Source: Pedobacter ghigonis | GTDB lineage: Bacteria > Bacteroidota > Bacteroidia > Sphingobacteriales > Sphingobacteriaceae | Length of the DNA stretch: 64,000 nucleotides | Reading direction: 5' to 3' | NCBI RefSeq assembly: GCF_903166585.1 | Contig: NZ_CAESCM010000001.1 | Location: 565,079-629,078, forward strand | Shown: positions 43,889 through 52,329 of the stretch, piece by piece | Position numbering within the stretch: the first letter of the stretch is position 1 | Layout: every line of letters starts with the position of its first letter | Program-made: the position numbers and the translations under genes | The notes under the pieces: model-generated | The model's database searches: none | What the model was told of the DNA's origin: nothing | The model's input: only the letters and a program-made list of their open reading frames with translations

Positions 43889-45583
43889 TTATTCACCTAG
43901 CACTACCTTCGGTTTATGAAACAACAAGCCCAGCAGCGAAAAGGCTATTACCGCAGCAGCACCGATTACGTTAAGCCATAAAAAGGAAATAATATCAAAT
44001 TTATATACTGCAATCACCACAATTTCAGCCAGTATCGCTGAAATAAAAACCAATGGTCCATCAATTTTTTTGAAGTAAAAAGCGACAAGAAAGATACCCA
44101 ATATCGGTCCGTAAAAAAGTGAACCTAAAACATTTACCGCTTCAATTAGCGACCCCATTTGCGTGGCAAACATAGCTACGGCGATCGAAAAAATCCCCCA
44201 GGCAAGCGTGTGTAGCCGGCTGTATTTGAGTTCTGTTTCATCATCCGGCGCTTCTGCCCCAAAAATAAGATGCACATCCTTTAACGAACATGCTGCAAGC
44301 GAATTGAGTGCGGCAGAGATTGAACCCCAGCTGGCCAGAAATATCACTGCAAAAAGTAGCCCCACCATCCCTACCGGCAGGGTATTTTTCACAAAATATA
44401 AGAAGATATAATTGGTATCTGTTTTCTCGGCATTATAATTCGATTGGTTAATAGCCTCTTCTACCCGGGTATGCAAGTCTTTTACCTTATTCTGCGTAGA
44501 TTTAAAATCTGCAATCGATGCATTTAATAATGGAGATTGCTTTTCTTTTTCTGCCAGTATCTGATGCGATTGCTGCGTAAATTGTTTTTGTAATGCGTTG
44601 TGTTCTTTTTCAAAGGCAGCAGCTTGCCGAGGTTCTTTTTCCTTTAAATATTGATATGAACGTTCGTTAAAATAAATGGGCGCTGGTTTTAAAGAAAAGA
44701 AAGCAAACAATAAAGCACCAATCAGCAGGATCGCAAACTGCATCGGGATTTTAACCAGCCCGTTTAACAACAATCCCATCTTGGCATTGGTGTTGTCTTT
44801 TGCGGTAATATACCTGCCCACCTGACTCTGGTCAGTACCAAAATAAGAAAGCGCCAGAAAAAAGCCCCCGATTAGTCCGCTCCAGATATTGTATTTGTCT
44901 TTCCAATCGAATTCTGTAGTAATTACATTCAATTTTCCCGATTTGCCGGCCAGGTAAAGTGCATCTTTAAAGCCGATTCCATCGGGCATGTGCTGAATTA
45001 ACAGGTAGCCGGCAAAAGCCATGGTACCCAAAATAATTAAAAACTGCAGTTTCTGCGTATGCGCTATAGCTTTGGCTCCCCCTACATAAGTATAAATTAA
45101 CAAGATACCTCCGGTGAGGATGTTGGTTAAATAAATATTCCAGTTTAAAACACTCGATAAAATAATACTGGGTGCATAAATACTGATCCCGGTCGAGAGC
45201 CCTCTTGAAAACAAAAACAGAAGCGAAGTGAGCACGCGTGTCTTCTTATCGAAACGGTTTTCTAAATATTCGTATGCCGTATAAACATTCAGTTTTTGAA
45301 AAATGGGGATGAAAGTAATGCAGATTACAATCATGGCCAAAGGCAGACCAAAATAATATTGTACAAATCGCATCCCATCGGTATAAGCCTGTCCGGGTGC
45401 CGATAAAAAGGTAATGGCACTGGCTTGCGTAGCCATAATACCCAATAGGACAATGTACCAGGGCATTTTATTATCGGCTTTTAAATAAGAAGCATTGCTT
45501 TTTTGCCCGCGGCCAATAAAAACACCGTAGGCCACTACAGCAAAAAGGGTAAATATCAATACAGTCCAATCGATATTGCTCAT
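43889..45583 (-). CDS. Sodium:solute symporter (SSS family)
   Basis: The 564-residue protein has about 13 transmembrane segments. SSS marks are GVFIGRGQKSNASYLKADNKMPWYIVLLGIMATQASAITFLSAPGQ-type N-terminal helices, GGAKAIAHTQKLQFLI and SYFGTDQSQVGRYITAKD. A soluble charged insert of about 100 residues (roughly 315-410) with coiled-coil character separates the later helices. Its ATG overlaps the stop of a 34-aa membrane protein gene (ATGA), and that gene in turn overlaps the PIG-L deacetylase stop. The substrate is probably a product of the deacetylase pathway, such as a sugar or sugar acid; this is inference. Confidence 0.93.
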   Translation of the reverse strand: MSNIDWTVLIFTLFAVVAYGVFIGRGQKSNASYLKADNKMPWYIVLLGIMATQASAITFLSAPGQAYTDGMRFVQYYFGLPLAMIVICITFIPIFQKLNVYTAYEYLENRFDKKTRVLTSLLFLFSRGLSTGISIYAPSIILSSVLNWNIYLTNILTGGILLIYTYVGGAKAIAHTQKLQFLIILGTMAFAGYLLIQHMPDGIGFKDALYLAGKSGKLNVITTEFDWKDKYNIWSGLIGGFFLALSYFGTDQSQVGRYITAKDNTNAKMGLLLNGLVKIPMQFAILLIGALLFAFFSLKPAPIYFNERSYQYLKEKEPRQAAAFEKEHNALQKQFTQQSHQILAEKEKQSPLLNASIADFKSTQNKVKDLHTRVEEAINQSNYNAEKTDTNYIFLYFVKNTLPVGMVGLLFAVIFLASWGSISAALNSLAACSLKDVHLIFGAEAPDDETELKYSRLHTLAWGIFSIAVAMFATQMGSLIEAVNVLGSLFYGPILGIFLVAFYFKKIDGPLVFISAILAEIVVIAVYKFDIISFLWLNVIGAAAVIAFSLLGLLFHKPKVVLGE

Positions 45584-45684
45584 GCCCAGAATTTAGTAAA
45601 CAGGTAATAAAATACAATCTGAAACACCAGCGCAAGCGCTAAAAGGATGTACCAGGTGTTCCAGTTTTTAAATTGGTTTTTCAT
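45580..45684 (-). CDS. 34-residue single-pass membrane protein coupled to the SSS symporter
   Basis: ATG at 45684 opens a 35-codon frame reading MKNQFKNWNTWYILLALALV then a hydrophobic FQIVFYYLFTKFWA and stop. It has one transmembrane helix with a short amphipathic cytoplasmic N-terminus. Its start overlaps the deacetylase stop (TAATG) and its stop overlaps the symporter start (ATGA), so translation of all three is coupled. Small partner subunits are known for other SSS transporters (YhdT with PanF, YjcH with ActP); a similar role is inferred here. I do not recognise the family. Confidence 0.75.
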   Translation of the reverse strand: MKNQFKNWNTWYILLALALVFQIVFYYLFTKFWA

Positions 45685-48152
45685 TATTTACCAGCTGATA
45701 AAAAGTTAAAAAATAACCTAGCAGCCCCCACATTTCCCGCCGGTAATTGCCTGAAAAATGCCAGCGGACTATAAATAAAATTGCCTTTACCATATTTGGC
45801 ATACAAGGTAGATCCCTGCAATTGTTCTTCATCGGTATCGTGCATTTCGAAAAGCGTTTCATATTTATCATCCCACTTATCAGGAAAATAAGCTCCACGC
45901 TCCTGCACCCAACCTTTAAAATCTTCAGCAGTTATCTTATTCGGATAATTCAGCAACTTATGGTCTGGCTTTAGAATTTTCACCTCTGCGTTTTCTTCGG
46001 TTACCCTTTTACCACTAATGCTCAAAGGATAAATACCGAAATCCTGCAGTGCCATATCCTGAGTGGTATTGTACTGCATTACAATAGTACCACCATTTTC
46101 TACATAGCCGCGCAAAGCAGTTTGCCAGTTTTTAATCCTTTTTTCGGTGTTAATTACACGTACACCAGTTACCACTGCATCGTATGTAGCCAGTTTTGCC
46201 GCATTCTGAATGTCTGCTTCGGTTAACACGTCAACCTGCAAACCTGCCTGTCTTAAAAACTCAGGGATTAAATCGCCTGCTCCCTCAATGTAACCTATTT
46301 TTTTAGCAAGCACTTTAACATCGCCTTTTATTAGCCAGGTTGTAGCAGGCACGAAATATTGTAAAGTTGGAAGATGGGGGTATTGAATCATGACCTGTCC
46401 CCTGTTATATTCGGCACTTTCTGAAGAGAAAACAGCTTCCAGCTTGTTCTGACTTGTCTTAATTTTCGCCAAATCTTCGGCGGGGATTAAGAAATTACGG
46501 GTATTGATGGTGTTTTCGGTCAGGTTAATGCCCTGAAAGGTTTTAATAATCTGGTTGCCTATTTTGAAACTGATCTTACCATAATTGATATTCTTATTTG
46601 CCCTTAAACGTAAGGTAACATTTAAACCTTCCTTCTCTTTGGCGAAGTAAACCGGTTCGGTAAAATTCAAATCAAGCGCGGGAATAATCCGCAAGGCTTC
46701 AACCACATCGCCCTTAACCGGATCGAGTTTTTTGAATGATAATGGCAGCTGCACATCAAATTTTTCGCTTTCAATTTTTAGCGAAAGCAATACATTAACA
46801 GGCGACTGTACTTCAGCCAATCCAATCAATGTATCATTTGCGACACTAAAAGTTGCTGCATCTTTTGCCGGTTTAGCCAGCCAATAAGGTTCGGTCGGGG
46901 CAGCATCGGCAGGAATCTGGATTTTACGTTCGATGGTAATCAATGAATCGCCGGATAGTTTTCTATTGAGATTATCGGTTTGATTTAACCAGTTTACGCT
47001 TTCTAAAGTTACTGGAGTAGCTGATCTCGAAATTAAGTTTAAACGGAAATTATAGCTGTTGCCGGCAATGGCTTCGGGCTGATTGGTCACCACTTCGCCC
47101 ATAAAACCTACACAGCTCAAAATAATACGATCAATGGCGGCAAGTTTATCTTTGCGCAAAGCTGCATCAGACAATTCGGCTATTTTTTTGCGTAGCATCA
47201 ACAGTCCGTGCAAACTTTTATCGGGCTGGTTATAGTTGAAAGATAATAGGATAATATCAATCAATTCATCAATATCGCCTACACCTTTATCCGACCAGTT
47301 CATGCTTAAACCGTCAAAAAGTGTTCTTTTAGCAGGCTCACCAGCTACATGCGTAAAATATTCAGAACGTACACCGGCAACCGACTGCGTACCTGCACCC
47401 TGGCTTTTATGTAAACTTCGGCTCAATCCGGCCAGTTCTCCGTACCCCATTCCCAATTGCGCATCGTACTGCCCTGCGGTAATCTTTAACTGATTTTCGG
47501 CAGTGGTATTTACCGAACCAAACCTAAAAGTATTCCACAGTAACCTTTTGGGCTGCCAAACCGAAACATATTTCAGTTGATTTGGGAACATGTTTTTATC
47601 AGCAGCTGCTTTAAATGCCTTTTCCGCCACCACAGCCGAAGCTGCGTGCTGCCCATGTCCTGCCGCAGCAGTAGGTGGAAAACGGCAGATAATCACATCT
47701 GGCCTGAATTTCCGGATTACCCAAACTACGTCGGCAGTAATGCTATCGGCATCCCATTGTTTAAAAGTATCGTTGGTATTTTTAGAGAAACCAAAATCAA
47801 TGGCCCGGGTAAAAAACTGCTGGGCACCATCCAATTTCCGGGCCTCTAAAAGCTCGTGTGTTCTAATCAAACCCAAAGCAGCGCCTTGCTCAGTACCCAA
47901 AAGGTTCTGTCCCCCATCACCGCGTGTAAGCGATAAATAAGCGGTTTCTACATTTTGTTCGTTAATTAACCACGATAGCAATCCTGTATTTTCATCATCG
48001 GGATGGGCAGCTAAGTATAAAACCTTGGGTAAGTGCTTTAAGGTTTTCAGTTCCCTGTAAATCTCGGCTGATTTTGCTGGGCGCACTTGTTGGGCGGCAC
48101 AGAACATTACCGGTAAGCATAGGGTGAATATGGCAGTTAATCTTTTGAACAT
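45684..48152 (-). CDS. PIG-L (LmbE)-family deacetylase, secreted, with long C-terminal region
   Basis: The protein has about 822 residues from ATG 48152 (MFKRLTAIFTLCLPVMFCAA, a signal peptide); the frame is open for 11 more codons to 48185. The PIG-L domain is at about 40-290: YLAAHPDDE (zinc ligands His and Asp), SLTRGDGGQNLLG, IRTHELLEAR, and the distal GHGQHAAS zinc-His site. The middle is beta-rich, and the last ~200 residues look like a class I glutamine-amidotransferase-like fold (YDAVVTGVRVINTEKRI, GGTIVMQYNTTQ). PIG-L enzymes deacetylate N-acetylglucosamine-containing compounds; periplasmic glycan deacetylation is plausible. First gene of the deacetylase, small protein, symporter operon. 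Confidence 0.88.
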   Translation of the reverse strand: MFKRLTAIFTLCLPVMFCAAQQVRPAKSAEIYRELKTLKHLPKVLYLAAHPDDENTGLLSWLINEQNVETAYLSLTRGDGGQNLLGTEQGAALGLIRTHELLEARKLDGAQQFFTRAIDFGFSKNTNDTFKQWDADSITADVVWVIRKFRPDVIICRFPPTAAAGHGQHAASAVVAEKAFKAAADKNMFPNQLKYVSVWQPKRLLWNTFRFGSVNTTAENQLKITAGQYDAQLGMGYGELAGLSRSLHKSQGAGTQSVAGVRSEYFTHVAGEPAKRTLFDGLSMNWSDKGVGDIDELIDIILLSFNYNQPDKSLHGLLMLRKKIAELSDAALRKDKLAAIDRIILSCVGFMGEVVTNQPEAIAGNSYNFRLNLISRSATPVTLESVNWLNQTDNLNRKLSGDSLITIERKIQIPADAAPTEPYWLAKPAKDAATFSVANDTLIGLAEVQSPVNVLLSLKIESEKFDVQLPLSFKKLDPVKGDVVEALRIIPALDLNFTEPVYFAKEKEGLNVTLRLRANKNINYGKISFKIGNQIIKTFQGINLTENTINTRNFLIPAEDLAKIKTSQNKLEAVFSSESAEYNRGQVMIQYPHLPTLQYFVPATTWLIKGDVKVLAKKIGYIEGAGDLIPEFLRQAGLQVDVLTEADIQNAAKLATYDAVVTGVRVINTEKRIKNWQTALRGYVENGGTIVMQYNTTQDMALQDFGIYPLSISGKRVTEENAEVKILKPDHKLLNYPNKITAEDFKGWVQERGAYFPDKWDDKYETLFEMHDTDEEQLQGSTLYAKYGKGNFIYSPLAFFRQLPAGNVGAARLFFNFLSAGK

Positions 48153-48245
48153 ATTATTTGTTTTGCGAAACTCAAATATGCTCAAAAAGCTTTTACTTTA
48201 GCGCTTCGGAAACGAAAAAGGTACAAAAAATGGCGCTTCTCCGAT

Positions 48246-49349
48246 TTACAACCTTTTAAAAACGGATTCAAGCAAATGGATATAGAGGGTTATCCCTTCC
48301 TCAATTTCTTCAATCAGTACAAACTCGTCAGCAGTATGCGATCTGGCCGATTCGCCTGGCCCCATTTTTACCGATGGCATGCTCAACCAGCCCTGATCGG
48401 AACTGGTAGGCGAAACATAGGTTTTTCTACCCAGGGCTAATCCGGCAACAACAAGCGGATGCAGCACATCGATATTGGATGGATTGAGCACATTTGGACG
48501 CACATTGAAACTGCACAGGGTATGGTTGATGATAACATTCAGTATTTCCCGCGGGGTATAATTGTGATCGAAACGGATATCGACCGTAAAATGGCATTCG
48601 CCGGGCACAATATTATGCTGCAAACCCGCATTGATTTGTGTAACCGTCATTTTTACCGGAGCAGGCAAATGATCCTCAATCGGGAAATGAAAATGCGAAA
48701 ACCATTCGATATCCTTAATGGCTTTATAAATGGCATTATCGCCTTCCTCGCGCGCCGCGTGGCCCGAGCGTCCTTTGGCTACACAATCAATTACCATCGA
48801 ACCTTTTTCGGCAATGGCCATGTGCATACCGGTTGGCTCGCCAACTATGGCAAAAGAAATGGGTTTAAGATCGTCTAAAATGCTCCTGATACCGTTTACA
48901 CCCGAAGTTTCTTCTTCCCCGGTGGCTGCCAGGCATAAATTGAAGGGCAGGTCTTTCGATTCGTAAAAGTAAATAAAGGCCGAAATGAGTGATACCAGAG
49001 AAGCTCCTGCATCGTTACTGCCCAAACCGTGAATTTTTTCGTCGTATATCAATGCACGGAAAGGGTCTAAGCTATATTGCTCGTTGGGCTTTACCGTATC
49101 GTGGTGCGAGTTGAGCAGAATAGTCGGTTTTGCAATGTCGAAATATTTGTTGTAGCACCATACATTATTGTTTTTACGAATGGTGTTGATACCGTGTTTG
49201 GCCAGATGCGATTCTATTTCGCTGGCTGTTCCTTGCTCTGAGCCGCTAAAAGATGGGATCGCAATTAAAGCGGATAAAAGTTCAAGCGCTTCATTATACA
49301 ATTGGTTTAAATCGGGATGGCTGGTCAGTGGTTTTTCTGCGATATTCAT
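48246..49349 (-). CDS. M20-family metallohydrolase, ArgE/DapE-like (N-acyl-ornithine or citrulline deacylase)
   Basis: The protein has 367 residues from ATG 49349 (MNIAEKPLTSHPDLN). A TTG 7 codons upstream would overlap the preceding gene and is less likely. M20 metal motifs are NSHHDTVKP, GSNDAGAS and ATGEEETSG (catalytic Glu-Glu), with FAIVGEPT and a dimerisation domain (RSGHAAREEGDNAIY). A late SDQGWLSMPSVKMGPGESARSHTADEF carries the last His ligand. It lies 7 bp behind a GNAT acetyltransferase gene, which points to an acetylated amino-acid intermediate, most likely in arginine biosynthesis. Confidence 0.88.
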   Translation of the reverse strand: MNIAEKPLTSHPDLNQLYNEALELLSALIAIPSFSGSEQGTASEIESHLAKHGINTIRKNNNVWCYNKYFDIAKPTILLNSHHDTVKPNEQYSLDPFRALIYDEKIHGLGSNDAGASLVSLISAFIYFYESKDLPFNLCLAATGEEETSGVNGIRSILDDLKPISFAIVGEPTGMHMAIAEKGSMVIDCVAKGRSGHAAREEGDNAIYKAIKDIEWFSHFHFPIEDHLPAPVKMTVTQINAGLQHNIVPGECHFTVDIRFDHNYTPREILNVIINHTLCSFNVRPNVLNPSNIDVLHPLVVAGLALGRKTYVSPTSSDQGWLSMPSVKMGPGESARSHTADEFVLIEEIEEGITLYIHLLESVFKRL

Positions 49350-49356
49350 GATGTGA

Positions 49357-49968
49357 TTAAATGCTTTCAAGGTTTATGTTTTGTTTCAATTGAAGTGTAT
49401 TTTCGGCGCTGGCAATAATTTGATCGATATGTTCGGGACTGAACAACATGGCCGTGCACAAGCAATTACTTTTATTTTTACTTTCGAGGATTGCGTAGTT
49501 TACGCAGCTCTTACAGCTTTCCCAAAATGCCGTATCCTGGGTAATTTGCGCATAGGTTACGGGCTCGAAGCCCAGCTGGCTGTTCATTTTCATAATGGCT
49601 GCCCCAGAGGTAATGCTGAATATTTTCGCATTGGGGTACAAACGGCGGGACAGGCTGAAAATCCGGTTCTTAATACTTTTGGCAACACCTGAATTTCTAA
49701 ACTTCGGTGCAACAATTAATCCTGAATTGGAGATGAAGGCATTATTTTGCCAGCCTTCGAAATAGGAAAAACCAACCCATTCGCCACCGGCAGTTACTGC
49801 AATTACCGCTTTGCCGGCAATCATCTTTTCGACAATGGAGGCTGCTGTTCTTTTCGAAATGCCCGAACCTCTTAACAATGCTGAGCTTTGTGTTTCAGCT
49901 ACAATTTCATCTGCATATTTTGCATCCGCTTTGGTTGCAACCCTGACAAAAATTATTGAATTGTTCAT
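49357..49968 (-). CDS. GNAT-family N-acetyltransferase with C-terminal Cys cluster (arginine-operon type)
   Basis: The 203-residue protein has a GNAT fold: FVRVATKADAKYADEIV (beta 1), AVTAGGEWVGFSYFE, the acetyl-CoA loop SGLIVAPKFRNSGVAKSI, and GAAIMKMNSQLGFEPV. The C-terminal part has four Cys in two pairs, CKSC and CLC with NYAILES between (WESCKSC...SNCLCTAML). Similar Cys-bearing GNAT proteins stand in Bacteroidota arginine-biosynthesis operons and may supply the acyl-glutamate step; here the partner is an ArgE-like deacylase. The substrate is inferred, not shown. Confidence 0.75.
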   Translation of the reverse strand: MNNSIIFVRVATKADAKYADEIVAETQSSALLRGSGISKRTAASIVEKMIAGKAVIAVTAGGEWVGFSYFEGWQNNAFISNSGLIVAPKFRNSGVAKSIKNRIFSLSRRLYPNAKIFSITSGAAIMKMNSQLGFEPVTYAQITQDTAFWESCKSCVNYAILESKNKSNCLCTAMLFSPEHIDQIIASAENTLQLKQNINLESI

Positions 49969-50100
49969 TTTAATAAAATTTCATGTTTGCCAGTCATCAA
50001 AAGCAATACCCGCAGCAGAAACAAACCATTAAAATACTGATTATCAATACAAAAATTTAAAACAAATAAGCAGCTATCGCGACCAGCACCAGCAAAACCT

Positions 50101-50140
50101 TACCATTTTGAAAGGCTTTTTACCATATTGAAAACCTTTT
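50101..50140. promoter_or_regulatory. 20-bp direct repeat in the divergent GNAT / NtrC-regulator region
   Basis: TACCATTTTGAAAGGCTTTT at 50101-50120 is followed at once by TACCATATTGAAAACCTTTT at 50121-50140 (17 of 20 identical). Tandem sites two helical turns apart suggest an activator or repressor binding region between the divergent genes at 49968 and 50254. No sigma-54 -24/-12 element was recognised near it. Confidence 0.45.
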
Positions 50141-50253
50141 AGACTAACCATAATTAATTGATAAAGTCGCCAACTAAAGCCAAAGGCCTCAATTATCACA
50201 TTCGTTAATAATTCGGTATATTTATTGTTAATATTGCAGCATAAATTTAACCT

Positions 50254-51591
50254 ATGAATGGGATGGTCCTCATCATCGATGATGAAAAGAAAATCTGCAG
50301 TTTACTTTCCAGAATTATAGAGTTGGAGGGCTTTAAAACCCTCCAGGCCAATACCGGAAAAGAAGGACTAAAACTTTTAAAAAATAACGACGTAAGCATT
50401 GTCATCAGCGATGTAAAGCTGCCAGATGTAAACGGGGTTGCACTGGTTAAAGATATCAAAGCCATTAAACCTTTTGTCGAAATCATTAACCTGACCGCTT
50501 ACGGAACCATTGCCGATGGCGTATTGGCCATTAAAAACGGGGCCTTCGATTACCTGGTTAAAGGCGACGACAACGATAAGATTATTCCGCTTCTATACCG
50601 TGCAATGGATAAATCCAATCTGCAACGTCGTGTGGCTGAGCTGGAAAATAAAATTGCACAAAAGCACAGTTTCGAAACCATTATCGGTCAATCTAAAGCT
50701 TTAAAAGAAGCCATTGATTTGGCAAGAAAAGTAAGCGTAACCGATACTACAGTTTTGCTTTTAGGCGAAACAGGTACCGGTAAAGAAGTTTTTGCACAAT
50801 CGATTCATTATGCGAGCCCCAGAGCGGAAAAACCTTTTGTCGCACTGAATTGCAGCGGTTTTAGTCCCGATTTACTGGAAAGTGAGCTTTTTGGTTACAA
50901 AGCCGGTGCATTTACAGGTGCCAATAAAGATAAAAAAGGCTTATTGGAAGAGGCCAATGGTGGCACTTTGCTTTTGGATGAAATCGGCGAAATGAACCTC
51001 GACCTGCAAGCCAAGCTACTGCGGGTACTGGAGAGCCAAACCTTCATTAAAGTGGGCGATACGCATACCCAACAGGTAAATGTGAGGATTTTAGCCGCAA
51101 CCAATAAAGATTTAAAAGGCGATGCCGCTTCTGGCAAATTCCGCTCAGACCTTTATTACCGCTTATCGGTTTTTACCCTTACGCTACCGCCCTTGCGCGA
51201 ACGTAAGACGGATATCCCTGCTTTGGCTAAACATTACCTCAAGGCATTTGCCGATAAGGTAAACCGGGCAGTGCCTAAAATGGACGATAAAATTCTATCC
51301 ATACTAACCGATCATAGCTGGAAAGGAAATATCCGCGAACTTAAGAACGTAATTGAACGCCTCGTCATCCTATCCGATGGTGATACTTTAAGTGCAACTG
51401 CCCTGCCTCCTGAATTTTTTGAGTTTATGCCAGCAGAAAATGAATATAATTTACAGCAGATTGAAAAACAGCACATCCAAAAAGTACTCATCCATACCAA
51501 AGGCAATAAAACTGAAACTTCGAGATTATTGGGGATAGGCTTAACTACGCTTTACCGTAAAATAGAGGAGTATCAAATTAAAGAGGTTTAA
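50254..51591 (+). CDS. NtrC-type sigma-54-dependent response regulator
   Basis: The 445-residue protein has a receiver domain with acidic pair Asp9-Asp10, phosphoacceptor Asp53 (VISDVKLPD), Thr81 and Lys103. The AAA+ domain has Walker A GETGTGKE (171-178), the sigma-54 contact loop GAFTGA (218-223) and Walker B GGTLLLDEIGEM. A Fis-type helix-turn-helix lies at the end (GNKTETSRLLGIGLTTLYRKI). It activates sigma-54 promoters on phosphorylation. No histidine kinase gene lies beside it, so it is an orphan in this window. Confidence 0.93.
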   Translation: MNGMVLIIDDEKKICSLLSRIIELEGFKTLQANTGKEGLKLLKNNDVSIVISDVKLPDVNGVALVKDIKAIKPFVEIINLTAYGTIADGVLAIKNGAFDYLVKGDDNDKIIPLLYRAMDKSNLQRRVAELENKIAQKHSFETIIGQSKALKEAIDLARKVSVTDTTVLLLGETGTGKEVFAQSIHYASPRAEKPFVALNCSGFSPDLLESELFGYKAGAFTGANKDKKGLLEEANGGTLLLDEIGEMNLDLQAKLLRVLESQTFIKVGDTHTQQVNVRILAATNKDLKGDAASGKFRSDLYYRLSVFTLTLPPLRERKTDIPALAKHYLKAFADKVNRAVPKMDDKILSILTDHSWKGNIRELKNVIERLVILSDGDTLSATALPPEFFEFMPAENEYNLQQIEKQHIQKVLIHTKGNKTETSRLLGIGLTTLYRKIEEYQIKEV

Positions 51592-51831
51592 AGGAAGGCT
51601 GAAAGACTAAAGCTAGGTAAAAGACCGGGGTCGGAGGCTTGAAAGTCGGAAGATCAGATAACTATTATCTATACCCCCTTAGGTGTCTTAGTTGGTAAAT
51701 AATAGTGTGGGATGAATTCCCCAGAATGTCTAAAGTTATACATCTGGCGGTAAATTAGAGACCCTGAAATAGATTCAGGGTGACGGATCGGGGGTATGGC
51801 TTTAACTGCCTTATATGGTGAAATAGCAAAA
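51592..51831. repeat. Intergenic repeats downstream of the NtrC regulator
   Basis: 51594-51655 repeats the AAAGACTAAAGC / AAAAGACCGGGGTCGG vocabulary of 13635-13765. ACTATTAT (51661) is inverted as ATAATAGT (51699). ACCCTGAA (51761-51768) with TTCAGGGT (51774-51781) is a hairpin of the CCCTGAA-TTCAGGG type common between Bacteroidota genes; it could serve as terminator for the convergent genes. Confidence 0.55.
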
Positions 51832-52284
51832 CTAAGCCCCAAACCTGATCCACTTATCCCCTTCGTGCCCGAATATAAAAGATCCTGGGTGTAGCATTTC
51901 AGCAATATCTTCAATTAAAGAAACCGCATTTTCAGCAGTTCTTTCGCGGTTTACATCATCATTTAATAAAATAATGCGGTTGTTTTGTACCGCCTGCCAC
52001 TCGGTATTTAGTGCAGCGGGTACTTCGCGCATTAAATCGGTAAGTGCTTTGCCTGGTTGGTAATAAATAATAAATACCGCATTTAAAACATCGGTTTCAA
52101 CCATTCCGCCGGCTAAGGCAATTTCTTCGGTTAGCAGGTAGTTTGGATTATTGCTCGTATCCAGACAGGCCACCGGCATTTTATCCATAAATTTAATCTT
52201 ATGTTCTACTAAATCTAAACGTTCCTGTAATTCTTCCTGTTTAGTAGCATCGAGGCCAATAAATAAATCGTTTAAAAAAGACAT
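51832..52284 (-). CDS. Short helical-backbone receptor-like protein (BtuF/iron-complex binding fold), no signal peptide
   Basis: The protein has 150 residues from the ATG at 52284 (MSFLNDLFIGLDATKQEELQ); ATGs at 52290 and 52320 are alternatives and the last would almost touch the divergent gene. The sequence pattern MPVACLDT...NYLLTEEIALAGG, FIIYYQPGKALTDL and WQAVQNNRIILLNDD resembles the class III (BtuF/FepB-like) binding-protein lobes, but it is half the usual length and lacks an export signal. It may be a cytosolic relative or a single lobe. Divergent from the peptide-binding lipoprotein gene with a very short gap. Confidence 0.6.
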   Translation of the reverse strand: MSFLNDLFIGLDATKQEELQERLDLVEHKIKFMDKMPVACLDTSNNPNYLLTEEIALAGGMVETDVLNAVFIIYYQPGKALTDLMREVPAALNTEWQAVQNNRIILLNDDVNRERTAENAVSLIEDIAEMLHPGSFIFGHEGDKWIRFGA

Positions 52285-52329
52285 CTGCATTAAATTTATT
52301 AATTTGTGCAAAAATAACATTCCTACCCG

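Noticed and set aside
45668..45898. 76-residue minus-strand frame at 45668-45898
   Set aside because: It overlaps the C-terminus of the PIG-L deacetylase in another frame and lacks any motif; the 34-aa frame at 45580-45684 is better supported by its stop/start overlaps.
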